64,000 nucleotides of DNA from Gp6-AA40 sp035492455 (GTDB lineage Bacteria; Acidobacteriota; Vicinamibacteria; Vicinamibacterales; UBA2999): assembly GCA_035492455.1 (NCBI GenBank), contig DATJJE010000014.1, forward strand, positions 52,114-116,113. Reading direction: 5' to 3'. The position numbers and the translations under genes were made by a program. The notes below the pieces were generated by a model, which saw only the letters and a list, made by a program, of their open reading frames with translations, was not told where the DNA came from and made no database searches. This document shows positions 49,415 to 58,189 of the stretch, one piece after another; position 1 is the first letter of the stretch; each line of letters starts with the position of its first letter.

Positions 49415-50796
49415 TTGTGCAGGGTAGCCGCCTGTGTACCCGCAATCTCGCCGAACACGGTGCCGATGGTCATGCCGACACCGGCAACATACCCGCGTCC
49501 GAGGATGTTGCCAGCCATAATCTCACCGGCGGCGAAGATGTTCTCGGCCACGCCGCCCTTCATTACCACGCGCGCCCGCTCGTCGACCTTCATGCCCAGA
49601 TACGTGAACGTGATGCCCGGACGCAGCGGATAGGCGAGAAATGGCGGCGTGTCGAGTCGCTGCGCCCAGTGCGTCTTGTTCGGCACGAGCCCTTCGGTGC
49701 GGCAGTCGTCGAGCAACTGGTGATTGAATGTGCCCGGCTTCACAGCTGCGTTGAACCGCTCGATTGTCCCGGTGAGCGTGCCGGCAGGCACGTTGATCAG
49801 GTCGGCAATCTGGCGAATCGACTGCGCGACCATTGGCGGAAATACCGACGGCATGAATCGATCGACCACCTTCGCATCGACGATCGAATAGGCGATCTGA
49901 TCCGGCTGCTGTGCGACGAGCCGGCCCCAGATGGCGTAGCGCTGTGGCCAATAATCCTCGCCCTCGTCATAAAACCGATCGCCATGCTTGTTCACGACAA
50001 TGCCAAGCGGCACCGAGTCGAGACGGGTGACGATACCGCCGTCGAATTTCGGCGCGCGCGCGTCGACGGCGACCGCGTGGCACTGCGTTGGATCGCCAAC
50101 CGCGTCGGCGCCCGCATCCAGCATCAGGCGCAGCACGGTGCCCGTGTTGTACGGCGTGCCGCGGACGATGAAATTCCTGGCGGCGTCTCCCCACACGTCC
50201 GCAAGCCATTCGAGATTCGATTCGAAGCCGCCGGCGGCGAGCACGACCGATCGGGCGTGCACGTCCATCTCGCCGTCGGGCGTTCGTATCGCAGCGGACT
50301 GGAAGCGCCCGTCCCGCATCGACAGGCCGACAACTTCGGCGTCGTACATGATGCGCACGCCGAGCCGCTCGGCAGCGGCGTATTCGCTGTTGATGACCGC
50401 TTTGCCGCCGCCGAGAAAGAACGCGTTGGTGCGGCCCAGGTGCAGCGTCCCGCGCAATGACGGCTGAAAACGGACACCGACACGCTTCATGCGCCGCGTT
50501 GCTTCGGCCGACCCCTGGATCACCATGCGCGCGAGCGTCTCGTTGGTGATGCCTCCCGTGACGCGCAGCAGATCCGTCATGAACTCGTCTTCGGGATATG
50601 CATCGGTGAGGACCTCGGTCGGCGCCGCATGCATGCAGCGCATGTTGCGCACATGCCGGCTGTTGCCGCCGCGGAACGCGCGCGGCGCACGCTCGATCAC
50701 GATCACGCGCCTGCCGCGCTCGGCCGCGGCGAGCGCGGCGCAGAGTGCGGCGTTGCCGCCGCCGAGCACGGCGACGTCGTAGAGATTAGCGCTCAA
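49411..50796 (-). CDS. tcuA: FAD-dependent tricarballylate dehydrogenase TcuA
   Basis: 461 residues of the fumarate reductase/succinate dehydrogenase flavoprotein family. An FAD-binding GGGNAALCAALAAAERG lies at the N-terminus, RGGNSRHVRNMRCMH is typical of TcuA, and GGFESN and AAGEIMAGNILGRGYVAGVGMTIG complete the FAD site. It oxidises tricarballylate to cis-aconitate, or a related tricarboxylate. The start appears to be TTG at 50796, inside the end of the BON gene, with no strong ribosome binding site, so translation may depend on coupling. The next GTG in frame would cut into the FAD motif. Confidence 0.9.
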   Translation of the reverse strand: MSANLYDVAVLGGGNAALCAALAAAERGRRVIVIERAPRAFRGGNSRHVRNMRCMHAAPTEVLTDAYPEDEFMTDLLRVTGGITNETLARMVIQGSAEATRRMKRVGVRFQPSLRGTLHLGRTNAFFLGGGKAVINSEYAAAERLGVRIMYDAEVVGLSMRDGRFQSAAIRTPDGEMDVHARSVVLAAGGFESNLEWLADVWGDAARNFIVRGTPYNTGTVLRLMLDAGADAVGDPTQCHAVAVDARAPKFDGGIVTRLDSVPLGIVVNKHGDRFYDEGEDYWPQRYAIWGRLVAQQPDQIAYSIVDAKVVDRFMPSVFPPMVAQSIRQIADLINVPAGTLTGTIERFNAAVKPGTFNHQLLDDCRTEGLVPNKTHWAQRLDTPPFLAYPLRPGITFTYLGMKVDERARVVMKGGVAENIFAAGEIMAGNILGRGYVAGVGMTIGTVFGEIAGTQAATLHK

Positions 50797-51505
50797 CGCG
50801 CAGAGCGTTCTGCACGCCGATGATGCCGGGAATATGGCGGACGATGTTTTCTGCCTGCCGCCGCTCGACCTCCGAGTTGACGACTCCGGTCAGCAGAACG
50901 CTGGAGTTGCGGACAATGACGTGGATTGGGGGAATTGTCTGTGATGCGTAATTCGAGAAGGTCGGGTCGCGGTAAATTGCGTTCGCGACGACAGCGCGCA
51001 GCCGGTCGTCGGCAAGCGACGCCGGCAGCACTTCGAGTTTATTGACGAACTCCTGCACGCCATCGACGTGCGAGGCGCGACGCGCGAGATCTTCCGACTT
51101 GATTGGCTGCGTCACGTATCCCGTCAGCGTCACCACGCCGTTATCCACGCCGATCTCCACATCGTCGAAGACGGTGAAGTACGTCGATCGGCGCATCTGC
51201 TCGGCGATGCGCTCGGCGAGCTTCTGATCGCTTTCCGCTTTGCCGATGTTCAGCTCGCTGATGATCTCCTTGACGCCTTCAACCTTGAGAGTATCCGCGA
51301 TGAGATCCTGCTTCGCGCCGGCACTGGCGACGTTGCCGGACAGCGTAACGCTGCCGCCCTGCGCCGACACCTTGACGCCGCGCACCTTGCGCTCGGCGAG
51401 CCGCTGCTCGACACGCGCTTTCACTTGTTGATCGGCTGAGGTGGCGGTTTGCGGCGGCCCCGGCGCTGCAGTCAGCAGCATCAACGCGAGGAGCGTGAAG
51501 CCCAT
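50786..51505 (-). CDS. exported triple-BON domain protein
   Basis: 239 residues with a short signal peptide (about 1-22). Three BON domains follow (roughly 24-87, 88-160 and 161-236), each with the G-V-x-L-x-G pattern: SVTLSGNVAS, VVTLTGYVTQ, SVLLTGVVNS. BON domains bind membranes or osmotic-stress ligands, and the protein is probably periplasmic or surface attached. It starts two bases after the DUF4159 stop and overlaps tcuA by 11 bases, so it belongs to a four-gene operon. Confidence 0.9.
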   Translation of the reverse strand: MGFTLLALMLLTAAPGPPQTATSADQQVKARVEQRLAERKVRGVKVSAQGGSVTLSGNVASAGAKQDLIADTLKVEGVKEIISELNIGKAESDQKLAERIAEQMRRSTYFTVFDDVEIGVDNGVVTLTGYVTQPIKSEDLARRASHVDGVQEFVNKLEVLPASLADDRLRAVVANAIYRDPTFSNYASQTIPPIHVIVRNSSVLLTGVVNSEVERRQAENIVRHIPGIIGVQNALRVER

Positions 51506-51507
51506 GA

Positions 51508-52332
51508 TCAGTGAGTCAGGGCGTACAACACCATGTTGATGGTGACCTGGTAGCCTTGAGGCGAAAACGCTGCGAAGAATTCCGGATCTTCCGATTCGCG
51601 CTCCATCGAGTCGCCGATGTCGCTGTTGTGCGTCATCACCACGATCAGCCGGCCGTGGCTGTCGGCGATGCCGCGGAAATCCACCTGCGGACTGTCGGTG
51701 CCGCGCTCGGACGTGCCGCCGCCGCTCGCGCGCCAGAAGTTGATGCCGGGCACCTGCGGTACGTGCGTCACCTCGAACAGCGTTTCGCGAATCGGGTGGT
51801 CGTTGGGAATGTCGAAGATCGGGAACTCCGGCAGCACTTCACGCATCGCCTCGGCCCACTGGTCCCATGCGCGCGTTCCCCAGAAGTCGTCGACCCAGAG
51901 AAAACCACCCTTGAGCAGATATTCACGCAGACGCGTGATTTCCAGCGGAGAAAGGCCGATTGTGCCGACGTCCGAGCCGACCAGGAACGGGCACTCGAAC
52001 AACGCGTCGTCAGTCAGATGCACCGTCCAGTATTTCGCCTCGCCGTGCGAATCCTTACTGATACGCGTTTTGGTGAGCTCGGACGAGCGGATCATCAGGT
52101 TCAGGCCGGCATACGGGTAGTCTGTAGACCAGCCGAAACCATTCGCTTCTCGACGGTTGCTGGTGTACATCATCTTGCATATCGTGAAGGCGCCATCGCT
52201 GAAGTGGGGCGGCGGCATGTGGAGCGGCATCCCCGGGCCTTCCATGACACGGAACCGCTGAGCCCAGGCTGCCGATGCCGCGACGACCACGAACATGGCG
52301 AACACGAGGAGCACCCGGCGGCGAAGGAACAT
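51508..52332 (-). CDS. exported DUF4159 domain protein
   Basis: 274 residues with a signal peptide (about 1-25, ending AAWAQ). The DUF4159 pattern is clear: YPYAGLNLMIRSSELTKTRI, PLEITRLREYLLKGGFLWVDDFWG, FDIPNDHPI, and RLIVVMTHNSDIGDSMERE. The fold resembles a ThuA/glutamine-amidotransferase-like Rossmann domain without a clear catalytic Cys. DUF4159 proteins usually occur in MoxR/DUF58 operons. Here one heads a BON-tcuA-tcuB operon instead, which is unusual. Confidence 0.87.
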   Translation of the reverse strand: MFLRRRVLLVFAMFVVVAASAAWAQRFRVMEGPGMPLHMPPPHFSDGAFTICKMMYTSNRREANGFGWSTDYPYAGLNLMIRSSELTKTRISKDSHGEAKYWTVHLTDDALFECPFLVGSDVGTIGLSPLEITRLREYLLKGGFLWVDDFWGTRAWDQWAEAMREVLPEFPIFDIPNDHPIRETLFEVTHVPQVPGINFWRASGGGTSERGTDSPQVDFRGIADSHGRLIVVMTHNSDIGDSMERESEDPEFFAAFSPQGYQVTINMVLYALTH

Positions 52333-52377
52333 TGCTTCCGTGAGTTTACGATCTTCGCGCCAGCGAGGGGAGGCGAT

Positions 52378-52827
52378 ATGAGCGGTTTTCTGACAGGCAG
52401 TCTGGTGACGGCGATGCTTGTGCTTCAGGCTGCTGCGACGGCGTCCGCCCAGGACGCGAAGACCCCGGCGAAGGAGGCGTCCAAGGAACTACGCCTGAAT
52501 GGCTGCATCTCCCGCGACGCCAGGACCCCTGGACAGTTCAATTTTCGCGAAGACGACAGCGGCGATCGCTATCGCCTGACGGGAAAAAACCTGAAGAAGT
52601 TTGTCGGGCAGCGGGTCGAGATCGTCGGCGGTCCTCCGGGGAAGGGCATCACCTTCAAGACCGGCCTGTGGCCATCACCGAACGTCGCGGCGCAGGCGGG
52701 CGCAATGGATCCGGCGCAGGCGGCGGTAGCGCGGATGCCCGGCGGCGCGGCGGACGCGCCGGGCGCGAGCGCGCTGCCTGAATTCCACGTTATCCGGCTG
52801 CGCGGCGTTGAGGGCGCTTGTCAATAA
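52378..52827 (+). CDS. small exported protein with OB-fold-like pattern
   Basis: 149 residues with a good ribosome binding site (GAGGGGAGG), a signal peptide (about 1-24, ending TASAQ) and two Cys residues far apart (Cys in RLNGCIS and in the last residues, GACQ). The core, YRLTGKNLKKFVGQRVEIVGG, resembles small OB-fold exported proteins common in Acidobacteriota. A Met/Ala/Pro-rich linker precedes a final strand (FHVIRLRGVEG). The function is unknown. The stop codon abuts the left arm of a long hairpin repeat. Confidence 0.75.
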   Translation: MSGFLTGSLVTAMLVLQAAATASAQDAKTPAKEASKELRLNGCISRDARTPGQFNFREDDSGDRYRLTGKNLKKFVGQRVEIVGGPPGKGITFKTGLWPSPNVAAQAGAMDPAQAAVARMPGGAADAPGASALPEFHVIRLRGVEGACQ

Positions 52828-52924
52828 AGCTCCAAGTTCCAAGCTCCAAGATCCAAGCTCCAAACCAAACGTCTCGTTAGTCCCGATTTGGAACTTGGAT
52901 CTTGGAGCTTGGAACTTGGAGCTT
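52827..52924. repeat. TCCAAGCTCC/GGAGCTTGGA hairpin repeat, copy 2 (38-base arms)
   Basis: The left arm (52827-52864) and right arm (52887-52924) are inverted copies matching at 37 of 38 bases around a 22-base loop. The left arm begins in the stop codon of the plus-strand gene. The right arm codes the last residues of the minus-strand gene, whose stop lies in the loop, so the element works as a shared 3' end between convergent genes. Confidence 0.9.
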
Positions 52925-53368
52925 CTCTGTCTCGCGTTCGAACGTTAGATAGAGCGGAAAGGCGCCGAGCATGAACAGCAGGCCGAACGATATCCGGCCC
53001 GTTCGATTGATGGCGATGAACTTCGCGTGTTCGCCAGGGCGCAGCACGATATGAAGGGTCTTCCAGAACAGCGTGTTGTGCGCGCGCAGCTTGTGAGGGC
53101 CCGGCTTGACTTCGCACGTAAAGCTGTCGCCGGCCTCCAGCATCGCGATCGACTCGCCATCGAGCGACACAAAAATCTCCCGAAAGCCCGCGTCTTCAGG
53201 TGACTGCCGGCAGATCGTGATCCGCGATGGCTCCGCGGGCCGCCGCTCGATGTTGAGGATGTCGGCGCCGATGTCGAGCGATGGCGGCTCGACGGTCGCG
53301 CCGCCCCGGAGCTCGAACGCCGCACGCCACCCGCGTGGCAAGGCGAGCGTACCGTTCGGAAAAATCAT
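52877..53368 (-). CDS. hypothetical protein ending in a repeat-derived tail
   Basis: 163 residues from ATG 53368 (a GTG at 53392 is possible but would leave six bases to the divergent start). The body is beta-rich: TFCRQ-like strands are not seen, but ITICRQSPEDAGFREIFVSL and SFTCEVKPGPHKLRAHNTL suggest an Ig- or PEGA-like domain. A single hydrophobic segment near the end (ISFGLLFMLGAFPLYLTF) suggests a membrane anchor. The last ~15 residues (KLQVPSSKIQVPNRD) are encoded by the repeat hairpin. No family recognised. Confidence 0.65.
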   Translation of the reverse strand: MIFPNGTLALPRGWRAAFELRGGATVEPPSLDIGADILNIERRPAEPSRITICRQSPEDAGFREIFVSLDGESIAMLEAGDSFTCEVKPGPHKLRAHNTLFWKTLHIVLRPGEHAKFIAINRTGRISFGLLFMLGAFPLYLTFERETEKLQVPSSKIQVPNRD

Positions 53369-53398
53369 CAACCGGGAAATAATACCCGACACCTACAG

Positions 53399-53752
53399 AT
53401 GAGATTTCTCGCCCGCCTGCTTCTGAATGGAGTAGCAATCATCGTCGCCGCGTGGTTGCTTCCCGGCATCCACATCACCGGGCCGGTTCCCGCGCTCGTT
53501 GCCGGCGTCATTCTCGGGTTCGTGAACGCGATCGTCCGGCCTGTCCTGTTCCTGTTGACGCTCCCGTTCACGCTCATCACCCTTGGCCTGTTCATCTTCG
53601 TCTTGAATGCCATCTGCTTCGGCCTGACCGCGTGGCTCGTTCCCGGTTTCAGCGTGGACGGGTTCTGGTGGGCTCTGCTCGGCGCCCTGCTCGTCAGCAT
53701 CGTCAGCTGGATGCTGAACGGCGTGTTTGTGGGCAGCAGGGAAAGAAAGTAG
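53399..53752 (+). CDS. four-TM membrane protein, phage holin superfamily IV (PF04020-like)
   Basis: 117 residues with four hydrophobic segments and the typical GVILGFVNAIVRPVLFLLTLPFTLITLGLF stretch, broken by short polar loops, matching the YvlD/holin-4 family. Despite the name, these are ordinary chromosomal membrane proteins of unknown function. No phage genes are nearby. The downstream M28 gene begins 12 bases after its stop. Confidence 0.87.
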   Translation: MRFLARLLLNGVAIIVAAWLLPGIHITGPVPALVAGVILGFVNAIVRPVLFLLTLPFTLITLGLFIFVLNAICFGLTAWLVPGFSVDGFWWALLGALLVSIVSWMLNGVFVGSRERK

Positions 53753-53763
53753 TGTTACCGCTC

Positions 53764-55281
53764 ATGAAAAACATACGCACCGCTCTCGTGCTCGCGCTGG
53801 CGATGACCGTCGGACTCACCGCGCAACGTGGTGAGCAGGCCGCGGGTACTGCCGGTGCGCCGCAGGGAGGCCGTGGCGCATATCAGCCCACGCTCTGGTG
53901 GGGCGACGAGATGTTTCCGAAGTGGCCCTATCCGGCCGGCGATGCCGTGTATGCCGACCTGGATGGCATGAAGATCAAGGGCTACATCAACGAGATCACC
54001 GCCATTTCGCGAAAGAGCCGCGACGATGGGAATCAGTACTGGGGGCGCATTACCGGATCGCCGTACGACAAGATGACAAGCGACTGGGTGGCGGCGCAGT
54101 TCAAACGCATCGGGCTCGAGACGCGCACCCAGGAGTTCACAGATCTCCCGGAGCAGTGGTGGCCGACGTCATGGGAAGTAACGGCCGTCGGCGCGCAGGC
54201 TGTTCCGATGAAGACAGCCTTTCCGCTGTATCGCTCCGTCGGCACGAACGGCCAGGTGAACCTCGAACCGGTCTGGGTCGGGATGGGTACCGCGGCCGAC
54301 TTCGACGGTCGGGACGTGCGCGGCAAGGCGGTCATCGCCTATGGATTCCCAAATCCGGGCGGTCGCGAGAACACCGCGTTGACCTGGGGCATCGTCAAGC
54401 GCGCTGAAGAGCAAGGTGCGGCGGCGCTTTTCATCGTCCTCGGATTTCCTGGCAACGTGATGAACGAGCCGACAGCGGCTGGCACGCAGCCGCCGGCGCG
54501 GATGCCCATCTTCATGCTTGGCAATCAGGATGGCACCGCGCTTCGGCAGATGATTGAGAAGAACGAGTCGCCTGTGATCCGCTTCCGGCTTGCGGTGGAG
54601 CTTCGGACCGGTTTGAAAACGGCGACCGTGTGGGGTGTGCTGCCTGGAGCGACCGACGAGAACATCGCGGTGATGGCGCACACCGATTCATTCTTCGAGG
54701 GCGCTATGGACAACGCGTCCGGCATGGCGACGCTCGTCGCCCTCGCCGAGCACTACGCGAAGATTCCGAAGGGGCAGCGGCGGCGCACGATGACGTTCTT
54801 CACCACTTCGGCGCATCACTCACCCTCGGGTCAGAACGCAAGCATCCGCTGGATCCACAACAACATGAAGCAGATGTGGGCGAAGACGGCGCTGCTCGTC
54901 AACTGCGAGCACACGGCGCAGGTGGCGACGTTCCTCGTCGGCGATACGTTGTACGGGTCGAATCAGGTGAGCGCGCGCCGCTGGTTCGTGGGCGGCAGCG
55001 ATCAATTGAAGGCGATCGTGATGAAGAACTTCAAGGACTACGGCATGGCACTTTTCTCACGCCCCGAGCCGCGGCCGGGTGGCGAGCTCGGTCAGGTGTT
55101 CACCGATGCGCCGAGCTTCCATATCATCGACCAGATCGTCTACCACACGGATATGGATACGCTGGACGCGGTTCCTGCGGCCGGCCTCGAGCAATCGGCG
55201 CACGTGTTCGCGAAGATTATTGACGACGTCAACAAGGTGGAAATGAGCGCGTTGCTCGGCGCGCCCGTCACGACGAGGTGA
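53764..55281 (+). CDS. exported M28-family peptidase-like protein with altered metal site
   Basis: 505 residues. A signal peptide (about 1-20) is followed by an N-terminal cap, a PA-like insert (WVGMGTAADFDGRDVRGKAVIAYGF, residues about 170-270) and an M28 catalytic domain. The first ligands AHTDSFFEGAMDNASG (His, Asp) and the last His (YHTDMD) are present. Where M28 enzymes have a catalytic Glu-Glu, this protein reads TTSAHHSPSGQ, and the Asp position reads NCEHTA. It may bind metal differently or be inactive. The 3' end overlaps the convergent gene by 14 bases. Confidence 0.8.
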   Translation: MKNIRTALVLALAMTVGLTAQRGEQAAGTAGAPQGGRGAYQPTLWWGDEMFPKWPYPAGDAVYADLDGMKIKGYINEITAISRKSRDDGNQYWGRITGSPYDKMTSDWVAAQFKRIGLETRTQEFTDLPEQWWPTSWEVTAVGAQAVPMKTAFPLYRSVGTNGQVNLEPVWVGMGTAADFDGRDVRGKAVIAYGFPNPGGRENTALTWGIVKRAEEQGAAALFIVLGFPGNVMNEPTAAGTQPPARMPIFMLGNQDGTALRQMIEKNESPVIRFRLAVELRTGLKTATVWGVLPGATDENIAVMAHTDSFFEGAMDNASGMATLVALAEHYAKIPKGQRRRTMTFFTTSAHHSPSGQNASIRWIHNNMKQMWAKTALLVNCEHTAQVATFLVGDTLYGSNQVSARRWFVGGSDQLKAIVMKNFKDYGMALFSRPEPRPGGELGQVFTDAPSFHIIDQIVYHTDMDTLDAVPAAGLEQSAHVFAKIIDDVNKVEMSALLGAPVTTR

Positions 55282-56104
55282 CCAGCGATGAACCGCCGAT
55301 CATCAGGCCAATCAACATCGGCGGCACCACCTCCACCACGTGCGTCGCGATCGCGACGCTGAATGCCGTATCCGACGGCACCTTCCATAATGCGAGCGCC
55401 GCTGCGGCGGCGAGCTCAAAGCTGCCGACGTTGCCCGGCGTCGCCGCGATGGCGATGCCGAGGTTGACGATTAGCAGCGTCGTGATTGTTGCACTGAGCG
55501 GCAGCGCCAGGTGAGACGCGATCAGCATGCACCACACAATTGCGGCACGCGCCGTCCAGGAGACGAGTGAAGCGGCGACAGCGCCGGCAAGTCGGCCTCG
55601 ATGGCGACCAATGGCCAGGATCGCGATGATCGTTGTGACCACCGTCGCCATCAACCACCCGCGGTAGCGGAGCACATTTGGCGGCAGTGGAAGTACCACG
55701 CTGGCGGCGACGATGAAGATCGGCAGCACGGCCGCATCGATGACGCGATCCGCGAACACCATCTTCAGCGCGTTCGCAGTGGATAGCTGTCCATCGCGGG
55801 TGAGCATGTAGGCGCGCGCACCTTCGCCGAGCTTGAACGGAAACAGCACGTTGCCGACGATGCCGACGAACTGCGCCTTGACAACCTGCTGCCAGCCGAC
55901 ATCGCGGGACGCGCCGGCGATGATGCGCAGGCGCAGCGCATCGATGAGTACGCCGAGCAGATTGATTACGCACGCAATCGCGGCCCAGCGCCACGACATG
56001 CCTGCCAGGGCACGGCCGATGGCGCGCGGGTTCGATCGGGCAATCGCGACGCCGGTCGCCGTCAGCACGGCGATCAGGACAGCGACTCGAGCGCGTCGGC
56101 TCAT
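55268..56104 (-). CDS. UPF0104/LPG synthase-like membrane protein
   Basis: 278 residues with about 7-8 hydrophobic segments and the motif FVGIVGNVLFPFKLGEGARAYML, which is diagnostic of the UPF0104 (AglD2/LPG_synthase_TM) family. Related proteins flip or attach lipid-linked groups, or act with glycosyltransferases. It starts with ATGA overlapping the deacetylase stop, so it is the last gene of a GT4-deacetylase-UPF0104 operon, and a role in export or attachment of the glycan product is likely. Confidence 0.85.
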   Translation of the reverse strand: MSRRARVAVLIAVLTATGVAIARSNPRAIGRALAGMSWRWAAIACVINLLGVLIDALRLRIIAGASRDVGWQQVVKAQFVGIVGNVLFPFKLGEGARAYMLTRDGQLSTANALKMVFADRVIDAAVLPIFIVAASVVLPLPPNVLRYRGWLMATVVTTIIAILAIGRHRGRLAGAVAASLVSWTARAAIVWCMLIASHLALPLSATITTLLIVNLGIAIAATPGNVGSFELAAAAALALWKVPSDTAFSVAIATHVVEVVPPMLIGLMIGGSSLVTSS

Positions 56105-56916
56105 TTTGACTCGGCGAGCAACTCCGAGACGGTCAACAGTCGGAGCCGGCGGCGCTGTGCTTCTCGCAGGATGGGCCCCAGCGCAGCCACGACCTGGCTT
56201 GCATCAGGATTGCGATCGAAGCTGCGGCCATCGTGGAGAAGCAGAATCGAGCCGTCCACCAATCCTTCAATCGCGCGGGTGACGATGGCGTTGACGCCGG
56301 GGCGATCGGTGTCGTGGACGCCGGTGGTCCACGCGATCGGTTCACAGCCTTCGCGACGCGCGGCACTGTTAAGCCACGGATTGCGCCAGCCAAAGGGCGC
56401 ACGGAACAGGCGTGGCCGCGTTCCGGCGATGTTTTCAATCACATCCGAGGTCCGGCGGATTGTTGAGCGTATCGCTGCGGGTGCGCGTAGCGGGAGCGCG
56501 GCATGGTCCCAGGTATGGTTGCCGATCTCGTGTCCCTCCCGCACGGCGCGTCGTATTACCTCTGGCGCTGATTCCGCACGTGCGCCCAGCACAAAGAACG
56601 TGGCCGGGGCACGGAACTCCCGAAGCACGTCAAGAATTTGTGACGTATACGGCTCCGTCGGTCCATCGTCGAACGTGATGGCGATCGCGGGCGCGCGCGG
56701 GCGTCCGCGGCTGATGATACGCCCGAAGATGGGTGCGCGCCGTTCGAACACGGCATAGATGAGCAGCGCGTCTAGGCCGACGCCGGTCCAGATGCAGACG
56801 CGCATCGGCGCGGCGATGCCCACGTGTGATAGCGCGTATGCGACAGCGGCCCCCGCCGCTGCGGTCAGCGTCGAGATGACGGCCACGACAAACGAGATCA
56901 GCACGAAACGGCGCAT
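56101..56916 (-). CDS. membrane-anchored polysaccharide deacetylase (NodB domain)
   Basis: 271 residues. Two N-terminal hydrophobic segments anchor it, and ATG 56916 starts the first of these. NodB motifs are in order: AITFDDGPTE (metal Asp pair), HEIGNHTWDHA (HxxxH), FRAPFGWRNPW, and SILLLHDGRS. It removes N-acetyl (or O-acetyl) groups from a polysaccharide at the membrane exterior. It overlaps the upstream GT4 gene by 19 bases and the downstream UPF0104 gene by four. A longer frame to 56973 lies wholly inside GT4 and is unlikely. Confidence 0.88.
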   Translation of the reverse strand: MRRFVLISFVVAVISTLTAAAGAAVAYALSHVGIAAPMRVCIWTGVGLDALLIYAVFERRAPIFGRIISRGRPRAPAIAITFDDGPTEPYTSQILDVLREFRAPATFFVLGARAESAPEVIRRAVREGHEIGNHTWDHAALPLRAPAAIRSTIRRTSDVIENIAGTRPRLFRAPFGWRNPWLNSAARREGCEPIAWTTGVHDTDRPGVNAIVTRAIEGLVDGSILLLHDGRSFDRNPDASQVVAALGPILREAQRRRLRLLTVSELLAESK

Positions 56917-58034
56917 TTCCCGGCGAGTACCTCGGCGAAGTAGTCGAGCAGGTGTGTGACGACGACGGGCCATGCGTAATGCTCGGCCCTGCGCAGACCG
57001 GCCTCACGCATGGAAACGCGCAGCCGGTCATCCGAAAGCAGCTGGACGATCGCGTCGGCGAACGCCTCGACTTCGTAGGGGACAAGCAGACCTTCGGCTG
57101 CGAGCAGGTCGCGATAGCCGACGTTGTCGGTGGCGACAATCGGCGTTCCGCTGGCCATCGCTTCGAGCAGTGTGATGCCAAACGAGGCGTTGCGGATCGG
57201 TGAGCAGAAGATGTCGCTTGACGCGTAGTACGACGGCCGGTTGATCAGCGCTGCGCCCTCGAAGTGGACATCGTCTCGGAGATGCTCGGGGACCATGGCG
57301 CGGTACACGGAGTCGAGTGGTCCGGTGCCGACGACCACCAGGCGCACGTCGCCGACACGCTGCCGTACTTTCGCGAATGCGTGCAGCATGAACGGCAGCC
57401 CATTGCGCGGATCAAAGCGTCCCAGAAACAGCAGCGTCCGTTTCTCAGGACCGAAACGCGCGAGCGGTGCGACGCGCGGGTTGAACATCGCAGTGTCGAC
57501 GCCGTTGGGAATGACGCGCGCATCGAACTCGAAATATCGCGAGAGTGCCTCGCGGACGCTCTGCGACACAACGGTCACCCCCTCGAGGCGATTGACGAAT
57601 TGCTTCTGCAGGACGCTCTTGAACAGGGAATAGGTGAGGCTCGGTTCGAAGTAACTGTGGAACGTGCCGACGCGCGCGCAGCGGGCGAGCAGTGTGACCA
57701 GCGGAGGCAGTGTGAAAAACAGCGGCGAGTGCAGCTGCACGATATCGAACCGCTCCTGCTCGAGCACCTGGCGCAGGTCGCGCCAGAGGTGCGTGCCGAT
57801 GGCGAAATGCGCCATCGCCCCGTTGCCATAGATGCGGACGCTCCGGCCGACGCGGCGGGTTGGGATGCCATTCGGCATCGCTAGCGTCAAGCCGTTTGCG
57901 GGCGGATTGGTGCTGATAATGGTGACGGTGTGTCCTCGCGCCGCCAGCTCGGTCGCCGTGTGATGCACGTTCTCGCTGATTCCTCCGAGCAGCGGATAGT
58001 AGTACTCGGTGACGATCCCGATTCTGAGCGGCAC
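56898..58034 (-). CDS. GT4-family glycosyltransferase (PimA/PimB-like)
   Basis: 378 residues of a GT-B enzyme. The N-domain has YYYPLLGGISENVHHTATELAARGH, the acceptor-binding Gly loop. The C-domain has LLFLGRFDPRNGLPFML, VVVGTGP, and the nucleotide-sugar E-x7-E motif in FGITLLEAMASGTPIVATDN. The acceptor is probably a lipid, as in phosphatidylinositol mannosyltransferases, but this is inferred. Start GTG 58034 has GGAGGG about nine bases upstream. First gene of the envelope glycan operon. Confidence 0.9.
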   Translation of the reverse strand: MPLRIGIVTEYYYPLLGGISENVHHTATELAARGHTVTIISTNPPANGLTLAMPNGIPTRRVGRSVRIYGNGAMAHFAIGTHLWRDLRQVLEQERFDIVQLHSPLFFTLPPLVTLLARCARVGTFHSYFEPSLTYSLFKSVLQKQFVNRLEGVTVVSQSVREALSRYFEFDARVIPNGVDTAMFNPRVAPLARFGPEKRTLLFLGRFDPRNGLPFMLHAFAKVRQRVGDVRLVVVGTGPLDSVYRAMVPEHLRDDVHFEGAALINRPSYYASSDIFCSPIRNASFGITLLEAMASGTPIVATDNVGYRDLLAAEGLLVPYEVEAFADAIVQLLSDDRLRVSMREAGLRRAEHYAWPVVVTHLLDYFAEVLAGKCAVSC

Positions 58035-58189
58035 CTTGGCGTAACCCTCCTGGTGTGGCGCTTTAGTGGCAGTGGGGCAGTCGTGCGCGCCTCTGCTGAG
58101 GCTTCGTCGTTGTATTTCTGTGGGTTAGCGCGACGTGTCCCTGTCCTGTCGCACGAACGGCAACTTCCGTGCGCTAGACTTTCTTGTTG

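Noticed and set aside
53399..53752. Phage remnant, from the holin-like protein
   Set aside because: The PF04020 family is a chromosomal membrane protein family, and no phage structural, lysis or integrase genes lie nearby.
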